From Lomentospora prolificans (Eukaryota; Ascomycota; Sordariomycetes; Microascales; Microascaceae): 64,000 nucleotides of DNA. The DNA is taken from assembly GCA_029532625.1 (NCBI GenBank), contig JARFXM010000009.1, positions 3,782,001 to 3,846,000 of the forward strand. Reading direction: 5' to 3'. The translations under genes were made by a program, and so were the position numbers. The notes beneath the pieces are model-generated. The model was given only the letters and a program-made list of their open reading frames with translations, did no database searches and was not told the origin of the DNA. This document shows positions 34,701 to 45,780 of this stretch, in pieces (the stretch's first letter is position 1; every line of letters begins with the position of its first letter).

Positions 34701-35550
34701 CAACATACAGGGGACCGTTCATAGCTTGATCTGGACGAGTGATACAACCCTCGTGGCAGCTGGCTCCCTTGCAGTCAATGAAACGGTCAGCACGTCGCTG
34801 GCTATCTATAGTTCCGAAACCCAAACTTGGGACACTTATCCGGGTGCTGAGGGCCTTCCGGGTGCGGTTGATGCCATGACTATGGGGTCTAGTGACGGAT
34901 CACAGCTCTGGGTTTCGGGTCATGCCCATGATGGCGCCATATTCTTGATGAAGTACGACGGAGTCCGGTGGATCACTGCACCTCAGGGACTGCTGCCCGG
35001 CTCCCTCATCAAGAGCATGCAGGTCTTTTCTCTTACAGACCGTCACGACACTACCGACCTCCTTCCAAACAGGCAGTCTTTGGTACTGACTGGTTCACTG
35101 GCCCTTCAAGACTTCGGCACCGCATCTGCAGTCATCTTTGATGGCCAGGCATACCGACCCTACGCCTTCACTACCAACTCTGGGAATACTGTGGGATCCA
35201 TCTCCAAAATCTTCTCGCAGAACCAAGATTTCTTCACCGCTGGAGGTACGTTTAATCCACTAACTAGGCCTGCCTCTGTCGCTTTCGCATCGCATTCCAC
35301 TAACGCCATATATTTAGGAAGCAACATGCCTCTCGTCTTCGTTGTCCTAATCGGGCTTGCCATCTCCTTAGGCCTCATGCTTATCATTGTTGCGGCCGGT
35401 ATATTCCTCGACCGGCTTCAAAAGAAGCGCGAAGGATACGTACCAGCTCCGACCACAATGATAGATCGATCCAGTGGCATTCGGCGAATCCCTCCCAGTC
35501 AGTTATTCGAATCTCTGGGGCGAGAGAGGGCGGATATCCCCCAGGTTTAA
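31762..35550 (+). CDS. RAX2: Rax2-like cortical polarity landmark protein
   Basis: The first ATG of the frame is at 31762 (MASPSRRPFRR). The N-terminus has a basic stretch and then a hydrophobic segment (FSTALLSMMTLAPSISHA), read as a signal peptide or anchor. The ectodomain of about 1,150 residues has many N-glycosylation sequons and recurring propeller-like strands of the type GGNFTSLNG, GGNFKKDD, GGSFTGIG, GGQFSGAV and GGSFSQAG. Near the C-terminus a membrane helix (MPLVFVVLIGLAISLG, then IIVAAGIFLD) is followed by a short basic tail (KKREGYVPAPTT). The frame is uninterrupted, but 35246-35317 looks like an in-frame intron; removal gives 1,238 residues. Yeast Rax2 with Rax1 marks division sites for bipolar budding; filamentous relatives affect polarity and septation. 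Confidence 0.9.
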   Translation: MASPSRRPFRRARRHEPPLSFSTALLSMMTLAPSISHALNITPAPPANIDFSRLGRVGVAGDFTGISLYEFEGQNESSFTNNGSESLLTQLPNSAFASLVSTDASIRTMCTFTRSNGDAAGVLLGGNFTSLNGQKSQAIARYDPDTGEITPLDGLEGQVNALFCDRDTDRVYVGGNFKKDDSTNAIAWNEDDGWVSLPFTGFNGPVSSIAKASNGHIIFGGSFTGIGNATSPTTPDDQVINISDAEISAGLSSTATGFSDPRNIICKTDGADGPGNTWLLADNSPGFWQADFDFGFRPTKLRLWNTRQDGRGTKTWRFTVIPDNGILNFTYIDPATGQNSSCTNQCPLSNDPEVPFQDFHFVNSVGMSSFRIDISEFYGTGGGLNGIQMFGDDIFSYAINRFNEPACAGLSTASSATATGPWEEVPSAQSSSMYLSARLSAPITEDSASIVFFPDIRESGNYSVNMYTPGCIGDGTCASRGQVNITGVMSSNNRISFSTSLFQTNNFDKYDQIYFGFVDATSSSFRPSVTITPLAGQNLDEMVFVAQRVGFSLINSTGGLNGLFDYDPTLTEVQTSDIQSSAINKLGSDFSGGSVVSSLATAGDVLFVGGELSSRDVQNIVSINTANDRVATLGGGLDGTVNSMLLANSTIYVGGQFSGAVRNVPGLSNVASYDTERDVWTALGAGVNGAIQDVVAMQLNLTADNPETVITFTGDFTECVAFDGNPTSRVAGLAIWVPSRNNWLQNLDQTVPGYSGALTASILDLPDGGSLYAGSLSSSQVSASGAASLTDGNLNRFPVDIASGSESESSPTISRRALLSDGEVSGVVAGAFYETDGRNVTVLAGQFSAQVSDGSIVKNLVLIDGADNDSVSGLGSAINDNSTFTAVAVGGDVMYAGGSVTGVVDGDEIHGIVAYNLATKSFADQPPAISGDNATVLSIAIQPQTGLVFVGGSFSQAGSLPCSGICVYNAEQAQWQQPGVNIQGTVHSLIWTSDTTLVAAGSLAVNETVSTSLAIYSSETQTWDTYPGAEGLPGAVDAMTMGSSDGSQLWVSGHAHDGAIFLMKYDGVRWITAPQGLLPGSLIKSMQVFSLTDRHDTTDLLPNRQSLVLTGSLALQDFGTASAVIFDGQAYRPYAFTTNSGNTVGSISKIFSQNQDFFTAGGTFNPLTRPASVAFASHSTNAIYLGSNMPLVFVVLIGLAISLGLMLIIVAAGIFLDRLQKKREGYVPAPTTMIDRSSGIRRIPPSQLFESLGRERADIPQV
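35246..35317 (+). other. Likely 72-bp in-frame intron in RAX2
   Basis: Donor GTACGT at 35246, branch-like ACTAACG at about 35299-35305 and acceptor TTTAG at 35317. Its length is a multiple of three and it has no stop, so an intronless model stays open. Removal joins TAGG to SNMPLVFV directly before the membrane helix, the spacing I expect in Rax2 relatives. Confidence 0.75.
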
Positions 35551-36859
35551 CGAAGCATGCATTGATTTTAAAAAGCTTGTGATTCCCAGAGGAGTTTATC
35601 GGTCTCATTTTATTTTGAACGGCGTTTGGTTCAGGGCATGGGAGAGAGTAAGGGGGGACTCACGACGATACCTATACGACACGGTTGCAAGCAATACCAT
35701 CGGTTTCGACAGAGGTCATGGTCCGGCCGCCTCCCGGGAGAGGCAATCAACCGGACATTCTGCTTGAGCATTACCTGTTTCCTTAACTTGTTTGCTCTTT
35801 CATCCTCCTGACCTTTTTTTTTTTCAATCTTGATCGCCATCTTGTGCTACATTTTGCAGCTTCTATAACTCCAAATTCGCCTTGCCCACGCTTCTACCTT
35901 GACAAACATCTCTTGTGTCACTATTCCCTTCGATTCCCATTGGGTTCATGGACTCTTGTTTTATTTTGACCAATCCTGTTTTTCTCTTTTCATCATCTGC
36001 TCGTCACCTTGGACGCGTGATCCTTCTATTCTCTAATTCCGAATGCTCTTCCTCTCCTCCTATGTACACTACTAGCCGCTACCCGAGTGGTGAGGAAAGC
36101 CGTCCGTCACATCACAGCGCTACTGAGCATTTTCTATCCTTGGTAGACGCGTCATCTTTCGGTTCCTAACTATTTTTCACTATGTCCCCATCTAGATGGT
36201 TTGTCATTCCAATATTTGCGAGCAGTTGTAGCAAATTTGGCCGCGTTCTGCAAAAAGCCTTAGAGCACGAGACTCCTTCTTTTGTCTTCTTTTTCCCTTT
36301 TGACTTGTTTACTTCTTCTAATGGTGAAGGGAGCCCAGTTCTCTCGAAGCCGTTTTCATGTTCGTCCCGTGGGTAAGACGTCTCTTCCAGACGGATATTT
36401 GGCGGGCTGTAATAGTGTAGATAGCGTAATGGATAGACAGCTTTTCAACCCACCTTTTCTCTCTCGCCGCCGTCACCTTATGAAGTGTAATCGCTTCTCC
36501 ACGCTATAGTATCCAGAATTGCATCCTCTGAGGTTAAGTCGACGCTCAAAGACCACGGGGGTGCAGCAATTTTATGTTCGGGCCTGGTGGTAGTGGCACT
36601 GCGCGGAACGAGCTGACGGTAACTTGCGATTATTACCTTCGTACCTTGCTACCGTATAGAGTGTCAATGCATTCGGCAAGGACATTGCCTCGAGCTGGTC
36701 GAAGAATCCCCCAACTGCGAGAAAAAGCGATCCTCGTTCACTCTCTCTCGGCACGTAGCTACTATCAGCGAGAAAATCACAGTCTTCTACGGTATTGTCG
36801 GGTTGAATCCAGCTTTTCTCCTCTATAGGTGATGCGAGAACATTGATCAGTCTTAAAAT
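35551..36859. other. Downstream of RAX2, no gene seen
   Basis: The 3' side is T-rich (for example near 35812-35825 and 35930-36010) and holds only short frames. Confidence 0.4.
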
Positions 36860-37388
36860 GGAGGCGGCGGCGGCGCATCCCTCTCGTTTCCGATATCCGC
36901 CTCAAAGCCAACTGAGGGTTGCGGCAAAGGTTCTCCATATAACCACCACCCTGGCTATACCCACGAAACTCTGAAGATCGTCCGTCCGTTATCTGTTCTA
37001 TTCGTGGGGTATCTGAGCAAATTTCCACTCCTCGAAATAATAATCCCCATCTCTGCTTAATATACGGATCCCCAGATAGACCATCTCGTCGGCTACATCA
37101 GGGCAAGATCGGCCACTCAAAACCAGACCTTCCGATGATATTAGCCAGACGAGCGAGCGGTCTCCGATGGAACTCGAGAGCATCCATACTTGGGCCTTGC
37201 CACGGTTCACGCTCCCTATTTTGACCTGCTAGAGGAGCGATTCCGCAAATAAGAAGTAGGTATTATCGGACCGGGAGATTAGGGATCGGGAAGAGGCGAC
37301 TCGCCGGCCGGGAAATGGCGAATTCGAAGCAAACGCCATCGACAAAGTGATTGATCGAAAAAGATCTTTTGCGTTCTTCCTTGGCCAT
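36860..37388 (-). other. Possible small gene or relic, family unknown
   Basis: Read on the minus strand from the ATG at 37388, the first frame gives MAKEERKRSFSINHFVDG and VCFEFAISRPASRLFPIP, ending at a stop near 37266. A pyrimidine-rich CTCTAGCAG follows, which would serve as an acceptor. The next open frame (about 37220-36998) reads VNRGKAQVWMLSSSIGDRS, then WLISSEGLVLSGRSCPDVAD and MVYLGIRILSRDGDYYFEEW. The composition is more protein-like than anything else in this desert. After 36998 the frame shifts and a third piece ends in a run of five Pro. I do not recognise a family. It could be a young pseudogene or a gene with introns. Confidence 0.3.
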
Positions 37389-37939
37389 TCCGCTGCTTGT
37401 AGACGTGGGATCGACTCGACGACGGTGGGGTGAACTTGCTTTTTTTTATTTTTACTTTTTTTTCTGGATTTTCTTTTCTGGCAACTGTTTTAATTATCCC
37501 TTGTTATGACAGGAAAGCCAGCAGTCACGTCAACTTGCTTTCTGAGGTTTTCATCCTCCCCGGCCTTAGTTGGCTTATCGTCCGCTGTTTCTCCGCCCAT
37601 CACGCACCCCTTATGGGCCTGGAGGCAGATTACTTGGTGACATGAAGAAGGTGAGTAAGTTCTGTTCTACTCTCGTACATACTTGTCTTGGGATAATATT
37701 AACACTTGGCCGTTTCCCGTCTCCGGCTACCGAGAATTACTGGGAGGCTGTCTCGCGGAGGGCACTCGGAGCTTCTGTATAGTGGTGGAGTTAGTGGAGT
37801 TGGTGTTCCGGAATAGGGTCAATAAGGGCTTAAGCTGCCCACTACTGCCCCTCCTCCGGCCGAGCCCCTGAGCACTGGAAGGCATGCAGTCTGTTGGATC
37901 GTCGCCTCAGAAGCAAGTCTGTACCTGGCGGGTGACAAG

Positions 37940-38005
37940 AAAGGGAAAGATGGGGCGGGAAAAAAAAAGAGAAAAGAAAAAAAGGAAAAAAAAGAAGAAA
38001 AGAAA
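37940..38005 (+). repeat. Homopurine tract
   Basis: The plus strand is almost pure A/G here, with runs of A broken by G, forming a polypurine-polypyrimidine tract. Confidence 0.85.
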
Positions 38006-41000
38006 TCTGGGGGCCTCGAGGACTAACTTGGACCAAGTTACACAGAGAACTACCTTTAGGCTGACACCAGGCTGGTTTCCTTTTCGATAACAAAGCACAC
38101 GAAAGGGTTTGAATATACCGCCATTCAGCAGGATATCGGTTTGCCGGGGACCTACCTGATGCTTTCGACCACCAAGTTCTCGCGCTTCTGGAGATGGCGA
38201 GCTGGATCGTCGTGACCTCAACATGTACTACAGCTTCGCAACATCCACTTCCATAACTCTCCACAAATCCCAATCTTGTTATCAAGAGGGTTAGTTCTGC
38301 CGGAGCGTAGAATGTAATGCCCCCGGGCTCTACGGAGCGGCCTCTCGGCCGTCGCCTTTGTTACGACCCTGGTCTCTCGACAGGATTCTAGAATCGCAAA
38401 CTTAGAAGGCCTCTCAGGAGAGGGTGGACGAAGCTTTGGTCTGGGCCTGCCGCGAATACTGTTCAGCAAAATAGGCCCTCATAGGCTCGGGACACTCGCA
38501 CTCAAGCCCAGGAGTGGTTTCTTGCCTCACCAACCACCAGCCTACCGGACTCAAAACTCACAGCAGCAATCGCGAATTACATCTGTAGATTTGGCCGGGT
38601 ATGAGACAGTGTCACTTCGGGGCGGCTTCGTAAAGCTGCTCTGCGAAGGCTGGGGTGCCGACTCGCTTCCTTTCCCCAAAACCACAGGTTCAAGCGGGAT
38701 CTATGCATCTTTGGTAAAGCCGGGTCCTCAGCACATTGCTATCTGCATCGAGAGAGATAGGGGACGTCTGTTGTTTGATATAGGGAATCGAAGTATCCTT
38801 TAGATCGCGGCATGTAGGGTTAGATGGGTCCTCATCACCTGAGAGAGAGAGTTTGTTTATAGCAGAGAAGAACGAAAATTCCAGAAAACGGGTCGCCATA
38901 CCTCACATCCCTGTATTGGGTTGATGTGGTAGGAACCATAGGCCGGTTTTGTCCCAAGGGTTCCTCGTGAGGTTGGAAAGATCTAGAGTGAACGCGGTGG
39001 AAGACTTAAGCAGTTCTGCCCCCCCCGTGGGATTTCGTAGCAATTCGACAACGGGCCAAAGAGAGGATTATCATCACGAGTCCACACCACGCATAGTGCG
39101 CGAGAATGAACGAAGAGAGCCACATGAATCGGATCCCGAACTCGGGTTCTTCCCGATAAAACCTCGGTCCTCAAAACACAACGTCCACTATCTTCGAGCC
39201 CTGGGCTTCGTCTGCATGCACATTTTGGAGTGGACTCGTGGCAATGTGGCAATGCCTCGAAGCCCGGGATAAGCCTAGTGTTTCGTCGCTGAGGGATCGG
39301 CACCGACCCCCGAAGCGAGATGACAGGGAGAACTTGCATCGGCTCCAGGCGCCTGCCCCAGATGTTTCCTTGTCGAATCTCCCCTTTCCACAATGGGGAG
39401 TTTGCCACCGTAGCCACAAGGAAGGGTGCAACGAAGCAGAAGGGGATGAAGAAAGGGAGTCGGGAGACAGGTGAGCCTGAGCTGGAGCTTCGTGGGTGAT
39501 CCCGACGAGCGGTTCCTGCTGAAATTATCCTGACTTTGATCTCGCAGCCAGCAACACCCCCCGACTTTGCACGTGTGCGCCACTCTCGACTTGTAGTACG
39601 AAGTAGAAGAGGGAAGTGGTAAATCGACAACGTGACTCGGAATATTATGATAGTCTTAGACTCAGGGTACCATATTCGTGCTGAGCTTGACGTCACTAAG
39701 CTTAGTGAAACAGTCACCCAGCGATCATTCGCTCTGTCTCGGCCACGCTAGTTATGGTTTAGCAACCTCTGGGATATGATAGCGTCTTAGATCCACTCGT
39801 CCTTAGATCCAGGCCGCCATGCTGGCGGTGTAGTGTGGGATGAATTGTGGCGAGGGACTCTCTCATGAGTTAGTTTAGGTATGGGGCCGGTCTACCATGT
39901 AGTGATGGGATCGACCTCGAGGATCCATGCATGTCGAGATAATACAAAGCACAACCTTACTGGTGTATTATGGGATGGCGTAAAGGAACCTCGCACAGCA
40001 TGTGCGTGGGTCACTCCTTGAGGAGCGGACCCGGACAAGTGCTCTAAGATCTGGAACAACCAGAGTTTACAGCCAGCTAGGGGTGCGAGTATCTATGTCA
40101 GTGCCTGGCGGGGGTACAAAACAAGTTCCCAAGTCTGTACGTCTCTCTACAGAACCGTGTATAAGAGAGCGACGCTGGCATACTTGTACGTTCGCCTGCC
40201 ATCCAGCAGGGAGGAGACGCCCATTTGCAACGCTCCTTATAGCTGGCCGTGGCTGGCTGCAACACACATCCTCCCGTAGCTTTCGCGGGTTGATTTGGGC
40301 CCTTCCTGCTCAAGCCACCTTTTTCTGCGAGAGGGAAGACAAGGGAGCGGGCTGGGAAAGGCCCACGTCCAGCTGGAAGACAAGAAGAGTTTTCCAACCT
40401 TGGCTTGTTGGAGAGTCACGATGCTCACCTCCCTGGCGGACGGGATCTTTTGTCCCACTAAATAGGGGCAGGGACGCACGTCCACGTAGTCGTTTCCTGT
40501 CTCGGCTGTCCGTCTGCATGGTGATGGGAAGGTCACCGCCTTGGGCTTCTGTGTCCGGGTTTTCCGTTGTGTTGTGCCTCTTTTATCTCTTGGGAACCCT
40601 TGCACCCACACCCCACCCGCCTTCAATCGTCCTTAGGAGGTAGATGAGAGTAGCTGTGTACCATGCCACTACCCACTGCCGAGCCTAGTGGTCGGTTGGG
40701 TTACGGGTAGCTGGCTAAGCATCTCTTGTAAAGGTACTCGGGATACCTAGAGCCATTCACGAGGGCGAGACCAACACACATAATCAAGGAAGCCAAAGAG
40801 ACCGGGAAGTGAAATCCTCTGCTTCCAGACGCCACGCCCCTCTTCCTTGGTTGAGAAATCGGGCGCGCCTGGTTCTCTTTCTGATTGCCTTTCTCTCTCT
40901 CTCTCTTTTGCCCTCACCCCTTCTCTCGACTAGTGCGAGCGTTCTCCATGAGATGGTCGGGGATACTTCGCCCAAATCTAGCTCCCATGCTCCCAGCCAT

Positions 41001-44000
41001 AAATAAGAGTGGCCGGGCGGGAGATACTCGCGATAGGGTTCACCTTCGTCAGCAACCCCCCGTCCCTTTTGGGGGGGCGCTCAAACCCCGTGACCAGCCG
41101 TTGTCGAATGGACGGTACTTCGTAGTGGGCACATCGGCAGACACGGGCGCCCTGGCGTTGAGTACCGAAGGTTCCCGGCCTCCAACAGTGTATGAGTACA
41201 ATGCCAGCTGCAATGCCTGAGCTACTTTGGCAGAGGCTGGACTTCCCTCCAGCGCGCCAACTGAGAATCAGAGAAGGCGGGGGAGGGGCGTGAGTGTGGG
41301 TGAGGAGGAGAAGGGTATGCAGGAATGCACCTTTTTCCGGTGAGTCGAAGGGAAGAGATTCCTTCAATGAGGTGAGAGATGCAAGGCCAGAGCAAGAAGA
41401 GAGCGCGGTGCAGGACAAAGTCCACCCCCCTCCTCCCTACTTCCAGTCCACACGAGGACGCCAGTGCAGAGGCTTTATCCGGTATCCTTCAAGCCCGAGA
41501 CCTACCTAGAGCAATGAGGACGAGGAGATCCCAAGCAAGTCCGACTCAGAGCCAAGGCAGTCAGGAACATTCCCGGGCAATCCTTTCCTCTCACACCCAC
41601 CCCCCCTTCCCCCTCTCTCCCCAACCTTTTTTCTTTTTCATCTTTTTTTCATAATCTCCTTGGCAGGTGGTGGGAGGTGACAAAGCAGAAGGGGCAGAAA
41701 GAGAGAAGAAAAAAAAAAAAAGGGGGGGAGGGGCGTGTAAAATGGTCCATCTCGTTTTGGTAAAGAGGAAGCGACATGTTGCACTCTGTCATCGTTCATT
41801 GACGAGAATGGTCACAATGTGGGAAGCGAACGGCGATCATCATCGTCCTCGCAAGGCGTCGCCGAGGACGGCGTTGAGGGTAGAGGTGAGATGGTCCCCT
41901 TGGTGGTGTGAAGTTGGGGCCATGGCCCGTTCACTCATCACGAGCAATCTCGTCCTTCGTTGGCGACGAGGGCGATGGAGCCATGACGGCAAGCTAAAGG
42001 TTGGAGATTGGGCGCCGGTAGTCAGGTCCTCGGGTGGTTTCAGAAGGCTAGGAACCCCACGGGCCAGGGTAAAACAGAGAAACAGCTGCAGGACCCGCTT
42101 TTCGTCGCGGCTCTTCTTCGCCGTAATTATACGACCTTGACGCGCCTGGATGATGGATGGGGTGTTGTTGATGTTGGGTGTGCAAGGCTAGAGTCAGTTT
42201 CGCACAAGACGGGCGGAGAGGAGTGTACGTGTAGGGATGATTGATGCGTGTACTTGTACGCTTTCACGGATCAAGTGCTGTCCATTGCTACGGCTGGAGT
42301 CGCCTGCCTTTCAAGAGATCCTGTGGACTTGCCGTTCTGGCGGTTATGGGGGACGGCAGGGAGACCAGGTAGAGGGCTACAAGACGCAACAACCGAGGTA
42401 TTAAAGCATTGTGTGGGAAACGGGCGCGACGGACTGAATGCTGGGTAGTATCTCAGTAATATCACTGAACCAAGCTCGTGATGCCGGAGCATGGAAGACG
42501 GAGCGGCGGTTGAATGGATGCTCCGTCTACTAAGTTGATTATTGTCAAGACACGTTCCTCCACGGAGTAAGTAGCCCTTCGTTGTCGGCCGGAACAGGAA
42601 CAGGGGCAGCACGAGCTGTTGGTTGGTGGGGGCGGGGGCGGGAGTGGTGGCTACTGTACGGATACAACGAGCTCGAATAGCGCCAGCATAGAGGCGTGGG
42701 TATTGCACCCTGTTGCAACCAAGACTGACTGGGTGGGGAATCAGCTTGAGGCGAGAGCGCGACCCCAGCCGAGTCGCAAATTACCGTTCGCCCTGTTTCT
42801 TGATTCAGCGTGTCAACGACTCCAAGAAGAGGGCGAGACAGGTTGTGTCAAGTTTCAAACGCAATACAGGGCATGCCGGGGTGTGTGCTGTGCACCAGCC
42901 AGCAATGTGACGTGTTCCCGGGAGAGTGTGGCGAGCTTGGGTGCCACAAAAAGCCGGCAAGATGGGATGGGTAGAGTTGCGCCGAGCACTGGTCCGGTGT
43001 TGGACGGTAGTTGGCTGAGCAGTTGAGACTCAATTTAAGCCACCCACGGTCTCTGGGGGTCCAGCTACCTCGATCAAGAGGCGGACGGATTTCAGCGCAG
43101 GGGTCTATGACGATTGCTCCCCAGTCTCAAGTGGGTTCTCATCTGCGCCTGCTGCTACTTCGGACGTCGTCCTCTTGTCGTCGCCTCTCAACCTCTCCAC
43201 ACCCTGGCATCAGAACGACTTCTCTCGCAGTTCGCCGCCAGAACAGACGCGGGTATGTCCTTGGGTGTGGCAACCCCGGATATTGTCTGTGGCGCGATCA
43301 TGATGGGGAGTGAGCTGGTGTAATTGTGGACAGGAGGGTAGCACTACTAATTCTCCTTGGATTTTGCCTGGAATGCGTAGTCGTACTCGCCGCAGTATTG
43401 TTCCTCGTGCAGGCATTACTTGAGAGCTGCTCCTACAAGTCGTAGACAGGCACTTTAGCGCAAACTTATTCCAATCATGGAGCTGGGACGAATCAGCGCT
43501 ACGCGCAATGCTGGAATCCACACCGGGTTAGCCGGTTCCTCAAGTCCCAAAAGAAAAGGCCGTTGAAGCATCAATGGCCTACTCGGGCGTAGGATCGAGC
43601 ATCGTCTCAAGCTCCCGAAGCAATAATGACGCCTATTAATGCCATTCTTTGCCCCATCCATCGAAATTCATGCCGCTTTTGAAGTGCGGGACACACGGAC
43701 CACCTCACCCCCCAAGCACATCCCAATTATCGAGGCTTTCAATGGATGCATGCTTCTCGTCTCCGGCCCTCGTCCGTGGAATCCCGGACGGCGCGCGGGC
43801 CACACCTGTGATCCTTAAATGTTGGGGGACATTAATGAATATTTCTCGTATCGGCATCGACTTGACCTCTTGGGAAAAGATAATAATTTCACAAATCTCT
43901 AGGCAAAGAGACTAGCATGGATCTCCCAATACCACCCATGACTTGAATTCACACAGTACCTGCATGCATCAATGCGGGCTGATTGATGCAACTTCTGCGG

Positions 44001-45747
44001 TTCAGCTCTCGCGGCTGATATGGTTTGGCTACCTCTCTGGTTCAACATGATGAAAATCGCAACAAAGATGCGTTGCGACCCACAGGGTTGGAGCTGCCCG
44101 ACTCCGACTCCAACTCCGTCATCCTAAGCATCGCAGCCTGCTCAGGGTATTATGTGCCTGTGTAGGCTGGGAAGAAATTGAGGCCGAGGGCGAGATGGTC
44201 GTAGCTTCATCCGTTCGATATCACTTTCCATCAAACGCAACAGTCAACGATGGAAGAAATGATCGACATTGTCAAAAAGTGTGGCTCCTCGTCGAGGACC
44301 GTTGCAACATTCTTCTTCTCGTACCAACTCGCAATTGGATGTCGTATCAACAGCCTGCAGGCAGTTTCCGGCCCATCGGTTATCTGGATCTATTCTCCTT
44401 TATTACCCACTGGTCCACACAGGAACAAAAGCCCAGGAACTAGATATGATCGACGCGCCTCCTTTCAGGGGGTTAACGGGAAATTTTCTTCCTTCTGCTG
44501 TCGTCGATATTACTGGCAGGACTAGGATCTGGCCTGGTCTTGCTTCATCCCGGGCCGAAACCGCTTGCAGGAAAAAGGACAAGGGCTAAAAACTGCCAAA
44601 ACCGGTCTCCGTCTCTTACTCAGGCTTACCAGCAATCGATGGATGTTGGTGTGCTCCTCTGCTCGCTGACATACCTTCTCTCAACGTTCATCCATCCCAC
44701 CTCAACGCACGACTGTTCATCGTTTTGTGTCGGGGGGGTGTGTGCTAGGCTATGCTGAATACCCACATTTTCCTTCGTACTGTCCTGGTTTTCCGTAAGG
44801 CGTAGAGGATGAATGACATGCTGCCGATGCAACGGCGGTAGGCGGAAGAGCTGATGAGTCTGGCTGGAAGGGCCAAGGAAAAGGTGCGCCGAATATACCC
44901 CGTTCCTCATCCGAATATATCATACTTGACGGTCAGAGTTCCGAGGGTTGGGAACCTGTTTGGGGCCTCTCTTGTTGTCACGTCGAGCACGGCGAATCAT
45001 GAGTGTCCTGAACCCAGCTGAAATCCAGGTGCTCAATAAGCAATCCTGAGCAAGCCCACCTAATGTGCCATGACGTTTTTCGCATCATCCGGTCCAGGTT
45101 GATGATGATCTATGTGATATTCACGGTAACATGTATAACCCTTCGAGTGCGGGCGTCACTGTTCATTCAATATAAAGGCCTATATTAGGGAATTATAATC
45201 TCTCAGAAATTGTTGTGAGCATATTAGTGAATTATAGTGAGCTTGCTTACCCATTCCTTTCAACACTTTCTAGATACATTCAAGAAATAATAGGTATTTG
45301 GCTGCACCTTCCTCTTGCTAGGTGTCATTGTAACACTATATGATACATTCCCATAATCTGGATTTTTTTTCGACTTGTTCCTCAATCTCTGCCCGCTCAC
45401 GAGCAAAAAGTCGGTTTACCCGGTTGCTCGTTGAATACTATCCCCAATCCGAGCCAATCTTGTCACCTGCAAGGGCCCCCATGTCGGATGTGTTTCATGT
45501 GTCTCAATCGGGTTTACTTAATTTATTATTTGGTTGCCCACCGTTGCATCGGCCCCCCATCAGCTGGTAGGGCGAAAAGATGATCGACGGCTTGGGAATC
45601 CACGCTAAGCCTAACACTGCTCGAGTGGACCTTTGTGGATGCACGAAGAGTGGGAAGCAACAGAGTTGCAGCGAGGTGGACGACATCTTGCCCTTGGTGT
45701 GTCGGCTTCTCTTGCTCTACCCGTGATCACACTCCATATATCGAGGG

Positions 45748-45780
45748 AATAAAAGAAAAGAAAAAAAAAAAAAAAAAAAA
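45748..45780 (+). repeat. A-rich tract
   Basis: An A-rich purine stretch ends in more than 20 consecutive A. Confidence 0.85.

Noticed and set aside
36418..36450. A-box-like TAGCGTAATGGATAGA
   Set aside because: It fits the A-box consensus but the D stem does not pair and there is no T arm within tRNA distance.
38983..39717. 244-codon minus-strand frame in the desert
   Set aside because: No recognisable domain, no splice signals around it, composition of out-of-frame DNA.
40002..40643. 213-codon plus-strand frame in the desert
   Set aside because: Three long minus-strand frames overlap it and the residues (Arg, Ser, Pro, Trp runs) look untranslated.
42620..42650. G-rich stretch as a G-quadruplex
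   Set aside because: Three good G runs but a weak fourth; without strand or gene context it is not worth a claim.
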